DNA from: an uncultured Microbacteriaceae bacterium
GTDB lineage: Bacteria; Actinomycetota; Actinomycetes; Actinomycetales; Microbacteriaceae
Length of the DNA stretch: 15,959 nt
Assembly: GCA_943914115.1 (NCBI GenBank)
Contig: CALUAU010000039.1
Coordinates: 1-15,959, forward strand
Direction: 5' to 3'
Shown here: positions 13,010 to 15,959 of the stretch, one piece after another
Layout: each line of letters starts with the position of its first letter
Position numbering within the stretch: position 1 is the first letter of the stretch
Made by a program: the position numbers and the translations under genes
Notes under the pieces: model-generated
Told to the model about the DNA's origin: nothing
The model's input: the letters and a program-made list of their open reading frames with translations, nothing else
Database searches by the model: none

Positions 13010-13792
13010 TCAGCTGGCGCGTGCCGAATAGCGGCCCGATTGCACCATCACCTGCAGCGGCAATCCAAACGTGGTGGTGAGGTTCTGCGAGGTAAGCGTG
13101 TCTGCCAGTGGCCCGGACGCCACGACTTTACCGTCGCGCAGCAGTAGCGCGTGCGTAACCCCCACGGGAATGCCTTCGACGTGGTGGGTCACCATGATGA
13201 TTCCCGGCGAGAGCTCGCTGGCCGCGTATTCGCGCAGTGATGCCAGCAGCGCCTCCCGCGCACCGAGATCGAGCGACGCGCTCGGCTCGTCGAGCAGCAG
13301 CAACTCGGGGTCGGCCATCACCGCTCGAGCGATAAGCGTGCGCTTACGCTCGCCATCCGAAAGCGTGCCGAACTTGCGGTCGGCAAGGCCATCGAGCTGC
13401 CAGGCCTCGAGCACCGCATGTGCCTGAGCCAAGTCGATCTCGTCGTATTCTTCCCGCCAGCGGCCCGATACGCCGTAGCTCGCGGTCATTACGCAGTTCA
13501 GCACGGTCTCGTTCTCGGGAAGCAGCTGGCTCTGACGGGATGCGGCGAGCCCCACGCGGGTGCGCAGCTCGGTGACATCGGTGCGACCGAGCTGTTCGCC
13601 GAGAACGGTCACCTTTCCGCGCGTGGGATGCATAAAACCGGCTGCCAGCATGAGGAGCGTCGATTTTCCGGCCCCATTGGGGCCGAGTATCACCCAGCGG
13701 TCTGCCTCATCAACCGACCAGCTGACCCCGTCGAGAATCGACTTACCGTCACGAACAACACTGACGTTTTCAAATCGCAGCACTTCGCTCAT
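13010..13792 (-). CDS. ABC transporter-type ATP-binding protein, 260 aa
   Basis: This is a single nucleotide-binding domain. It has Walker A GPNGAGKS (37-44), a Q-loop region around AASRQSQLL (83-91), the signature LSDGERKRT (144-152, a variant of LSGGQ), Walker B LLLLDEPSASLD (164-175) and the switch His in VTHHVEGIP (201-209). No membrane segments are present and no permease or binding-protein gene is adjacent. It may pair with a permease encoded elsewhere or act as a soluble ATPase of the YlmA/ModF-like type. It starts only five bases after the glgA stop, so it is co-transcribed with glgA. A link to glycogen or trehalose metabolism is possible by context only. Confidence 0.9.
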   Translation of the reverse strand: MSEVLRFENVSVVRDGKSILDGVSWSVDEADRWVILGPNGAGKSTLLMLAAGFMHPTRGKVTVLGEQLGRTDVTELRTRVGLAASRQSQLLPENETVLNCVMTASYGVSGRWREEYDEIDLAQAHAVLEAWQLDGLADRKFGTLSDGERKRTLIARAVMADPELLLLDEPSASLDLGAREALLASLREYAASELSPGIIMVTHHVEGIPVGVTHALLLRDGKVVASGPLADTLTSQNLTTTFGLPLQVMVQSGRYSARAS

Positions 13793-13797
13793 GATGG

Positions 13798-14997
13798 CTA
13801 CGCTACCGCCGACTCTTCGAGAATCTCGCGATACAGCTGCTGTGTCTGCTGCGAGATCCGCTCCCAGGTGAATTCGGCCTCGACCCGCTCGCGACCGGCA
13901 CGGCCATAGGCTGCGGTGCGTTCGGGATCGGCGAGCAGATCATTAATTGCGGCGGCCAGGTCGGCGACATAGCGCTCGGGGTCGGTCGGGGTTCCGGTGC
14001 CGTCTTGGACCTGGTCGATCGGAACAATGGTGCCGGTCACCCCGTCTTGTACCACCTCGGGGATGCCGCCGGTGCCCGACCCAACCACGGCGGTGCCGCA
14101 GCTCATCGCCTCAAGATTCACGATCCCAAGAGGTTCGTAAATCGACGGGCAAACAAACACATCCGCGTTCGTGAGCAGCGCCATGAGCTTTTGTTTGGGT
14201 AGGTGCTCTGAGATCCAGAACACCCCGTCTCGCTGGGTGCGCAGCTCGTTGACAAGCTCACGCACCTCACGCTCGATCTCGGGGGTGTCAGGCGCACCCG
14301 CGCACAACACCACCTGCACCTCGGGGCGTAGCGAACGCAGTGCCCGCAGCAAATACGGCAGCCCCTTTTGGCGTGTGATGCGACCGACAAAAATTACGCT
14401 GGGTCGGTCGGGGTCAATGCCGTGGGAGCGCACATAGTCGGGGTCGTTCACCGGCTGCCACACTGAAGTGTCAATGCCGTTGTAAATCGTCACGACCCGT
14501 TCGGGGTTCAGCTGCGGGTAGGCGCGCAGAATGTCGGTACGCATTCCGTTTGACACGGCAATGATGCGATCGGCGTTGGCGTAGGCGTCGCGCTCCATCC
14601 AGCTCGACAGTCGGTAGCCGCCACCGAGCTGTTCGGCCTTCCAGGGGCGCAGCGGCTCGAGTGAGTGGGCTGAAATCACGTGCGGAATGCCGTGCAGCAG
14701 CTTTGCAATATTGCCAGCTTGATTCGCATACCAGGTGTGCGAGTGGACGATATCGGCACCGGCCACATCCGCGGCAATACGCAGATCGGTACCGAGAAAC
14801 CCCAGCGCAGCATTGGCTTCACGCAGGTCGACCGGAACATCGTAGGCGAAGGTATTGGGCTCATCGCGTTCGGCACCGAAACAGCGAACGACAACGTCAA
14901 TATCGCGTCGCATGGCCTTGACGAGCTCAGTGACGTGCACCCCCGCTCCCCCGTAGACGGCCGGCGGGTACTCACGAGAAATCACGTCAACACGCAT
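13798..14997 (-). CDS. glgA: Glycogen synthase / alpha-maltose-1-phosphate synthase, GT4 (GlgA/GlgM)
   Basis: The enzyme uses ADP-glucose to extend alpha-glucan or, as shown for the mycobacterial orthologue (GlgM), to make maltose-1-phosphate from glucose-1-phosphate. Visible features are the N-terminal glycine loop SREYPPAVYGGAGVHVTELV (7-26), SHTWYANQAG (86-95), the nucleotide-binding segment IFVGRITRQKGLPYLL (202-217) and the C-terminal EPLGIVNLE motif with Glu288 and Glu296 (E-x7-E of retaining GT4 enzymes). The length of 399 is typical of the actinobacterial GT4 type rather than the 480-residue GT5 GlgA of proteobacteria. It diverges from glgC across 93 bp. The ATG is preceded at six bases by TAGTCT, indicating a leaderless message. 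An ABC ATPase gene follows after five bases. Confidence 0.94.
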   Translation of the reverse strand: MRVDVISREYPPAVYGGAGVHVTELVKAMRRDIDVVVRCFGAERDEPNTFAYDVPVDLREANAALGFLGTDLRIAADVAGADIVHSHTWYANQAGNIAKLLHGIPHVISAHSLEPLRPWKAEQLGGGYRLSSWMERDAYANADRIIAVSNGMRTDILRAYPQLNPERVVTIYNGIDTSVWQPVNDPDYVRSHGIDPDRPSVIFVGRITRQKGLPYLLRALRSLRPEVQVVLCAGAPDTPEIEREVRELVNELRTQRDGVFWISEHLPKQKLMALLTNADVFVCPSIYEPLGIVNLEAMSCGTAVVGSGTGGIPEVVQDGVTGTIVPIDQVQDGTGTPTDPERYVADLAAAINDLLADPERTAAYGRAGRERVEAEFTWERISQQTQQLYREILEESAVA

Positions 14998-15003
14998 GTA
15001 TCC

Positions 15004-15009
15004 AGACTA
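15004..15009 (-). promoter_or_regulatory. -10 hexamer TAGTCT, probable leaderless promoter of glgA
   Basis: On the minus strand TAGTCT is followed by GGATAC and then the glgA ATG. The hexamer fits TAnnnT, and the six-base distance places the transcription start at the start codon. No Shine-Dalgarno sequence is present. The -35 box is not recognisable. Confidence 0.5.
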
Positions 15010-15078
15010 TGCGAATCGGGTGAACACAACCGCCAAAGAACCTCCCAATTTTCGTCAGATTTGCTTACCTGACTGAGC

Positions 15079-15084
15079 TATTGT
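15079..15084 (+). promoter_or_regulatory. -10 hexamer TATTGT, probable leaderless promoter of glgC
   Basis: TATTGT is followed by GAGCCC and then ATG at 15091, the same six-base spacing as in front of glgA on the other strand. It fits TAnnnT. A clear -35 box is not seen. If the second ATG (15097) were used there would still be no good Shine-Dalgarno sequence. Confidence 0.5.
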
Positions 15085-15090
15085 GAGCCC

Positions 15091-15959
15091 ATGGTAATGG
15101 CGCAGAAAAAGGTCTTCGGAATCGTACTTGCTGGCGGCGAGGGCAAGCGCCTGATGCCGCTCACGGCCGACCGGGCAAAGCCCGCGGTGCCGTTCGCGGG
15201 ACAGTATCGTCTCATCGACTTCGCGCTGGCGAACCTGATCAACTCGGGGTTGAGCAAGATCGTGGTGCTCACGCAGTACAAATCGCATTCGCTCGACCGT
15301 CACGTTTCGCAAACCTGGCGTCTACCGGCCATTCTCGGTTCGTATGTGTCGACCGTGCCGGCGCAGCAGCGTCGCGGTAAACACTGGTTCTCGGGCTCGG
15401 CTGACGCAATTTTTCAGTCACTGAACCTGATCCACGACGAAAAACCCGACATTGTCGTGGTAGTTGGCGCAGACCACGTCTACCGGATGGACTTTGCGCA
15501 GATGGTGCAGCAGCACGTCGAGTCGGGCGTTGGTGCCACGGTTGCGGCGATTCGCCAGCCCCTCGAAATGTCGAAGTCGTTTGGGGTAATCGATGTTGAC
15601 CCCGAAAACCCGTGGCGCATCCGGCAGTTTCTCGAGAAGCCTGAACAGTGCGAGGGGCTGCCCGACAGCCCGCACGAGATTCTCGCTTCGATGGGTAACT
15701 ACGTGTTCGATGCTGACAAGCTCGTCGAAGCGGTATCGCGCGACTCGCTCGATGATGAGTCGCGGCACGATATGGGCGGTGACATCATCCCCTACTTCGT
15801 CGACCAGGACGATTGCGGTGTCTACGACTTTAAGAACAACGATGTTCCCGGTTCAACCCCGCGTGACCGTGACTACTGGCGCGATGTGGGAACGATCGAC
15901 TCGTTCTACGACGCCCACATGGACCTCATTGCCACACTGCCGATTTTTAACCTCTATAA
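15091..15959 (+). CDS. glgC: Glucose-1-phosphate adenylyltransferase (partial, 3' end beyond window)
   Basis: GlgC makes ADP-glucose from glucose-1-phosphate and ATP, the committed step of bacterial glycogen synthesis. The first 289 codons are present. The N-terminus reads MVMAQKKVFGIVLAGGEGKR with the pyrophosphorylase signature GGEGKRLMPLTADRAKPAVP. It continues with GQYRLIDFALANLINSG, GSADAIFQSL, the metal-site region VVGADHVYRMD and FLEKPEQ, and stops at PIFNLY. The missing part should be the C-terminal left-handed beta-helix domain of about 115-125 residues. ATG 15091 is chosen over ATG 15097 because of the -10 hexamer six bases upstream. It is divergent from glgA, a pairing also known in mycobacteria, and both genes probably share control through the 93-bp gap. 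Confidence 0.96.
   Translation, partial: MVMAQKKVFGIVLAGGEGKRLMPLTADRAKPAVPFAGQYRLIDFALANLINSGLSKIVVLTQYKSHSLDRHVSQTWRLPAILGSYVSTVPAQQRRGKHWFSGSADAIFQSLNLIHDEKPDIVVVVGADHVYRMDFAQMVQQHVESGVGATVAAIRQPLEMSKSFGVIDVDPENPWRIRQFLEKPEQCEGLPDSPHEILASMGNYVFDADKLVEAVSRDSLDDESRHDMGGDIIPYFVDQDDCGVYDFKNNDVPGSTPRDRDYWRDVGTIDSFYDAHMDLIATLPIFNLY

Overview
The window reads as a chromosomal segment of a high-GC Gram-positive actinobacterium, most likely a member of the Microbacteriaceae. This is inferred from the gene types, from several starts with a -10-like hexamer six bases upstream of the start codon (leaderless style), and from the divergent glgA/glgC pair typical of Actinobacteria. The genus cannot be fixed from the sequence alone.

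Two blocks meet near position 4,965-5,020. The left block (1 to about 4,965) carries two tandem, translationally coupled YhgE/Pip-type membrane proteins on the minus strand (the second cut by the window edge), a near-palindromic operator-like site at their 5' end, and a complete 1.09-kb IS481-type insertion sequence. The IS has clear terminal inverted repeats and a CTAG target site; its transposase is broken by a 1-nt frameshift. The block ends in what looks like the displaced 3' end of a tRNA gene (T-loop, T-stem and acceptor half, resembling tRNA-Leu) followed by a strong intrinsic terminator. That is the usual signature of the distal border of an integrated genomic island, so the left block is probably acquired DNA. 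Just past it lie two perfect 29-bp repeats separated by exactly 32 bp, each able to form a hairpin.

The right block (5,172 to the end) looks like ordinary chromosome. A minus-strand run holds an alpha/beta hydrolase, a SpoU/TrmH RNA methyltransferase, an acyl-CoA dehydrogenase-like flavoprotein and a superfamily 2 helicase; the last three are joined by ATGA stop/start overlaps. Divergent from it is treS (trehalose synthase), coupled by another ATGA overlap to a DnaQ-like 3'-5' exonuclease. A bidirectional terminator separates this pair from convergent rpmE2 (ribosomal protein bL31 type B). Further right, an ABC ATPase without a visible permease sits directly behind glgA, and glgC diverges from glgA and runs off the window.

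Functionally, glgC (ADP-glucose synthesis), glgA (the GlgA/GlgM glycosyltransferase) and treS (maltose-trehalose interconversion) fit the actinobacterial glycogen/trehalose/alpha-glucan network. The connecting enzymes maltokinase and GlgE are not in the window. No clearly new defence or mobile system is demonstrated. The most interesting items are the island border, the CRISPR-sized two-repeat unit next to it, and the mixed helicase/flavoprotein/RNA-methyltransferase operon.
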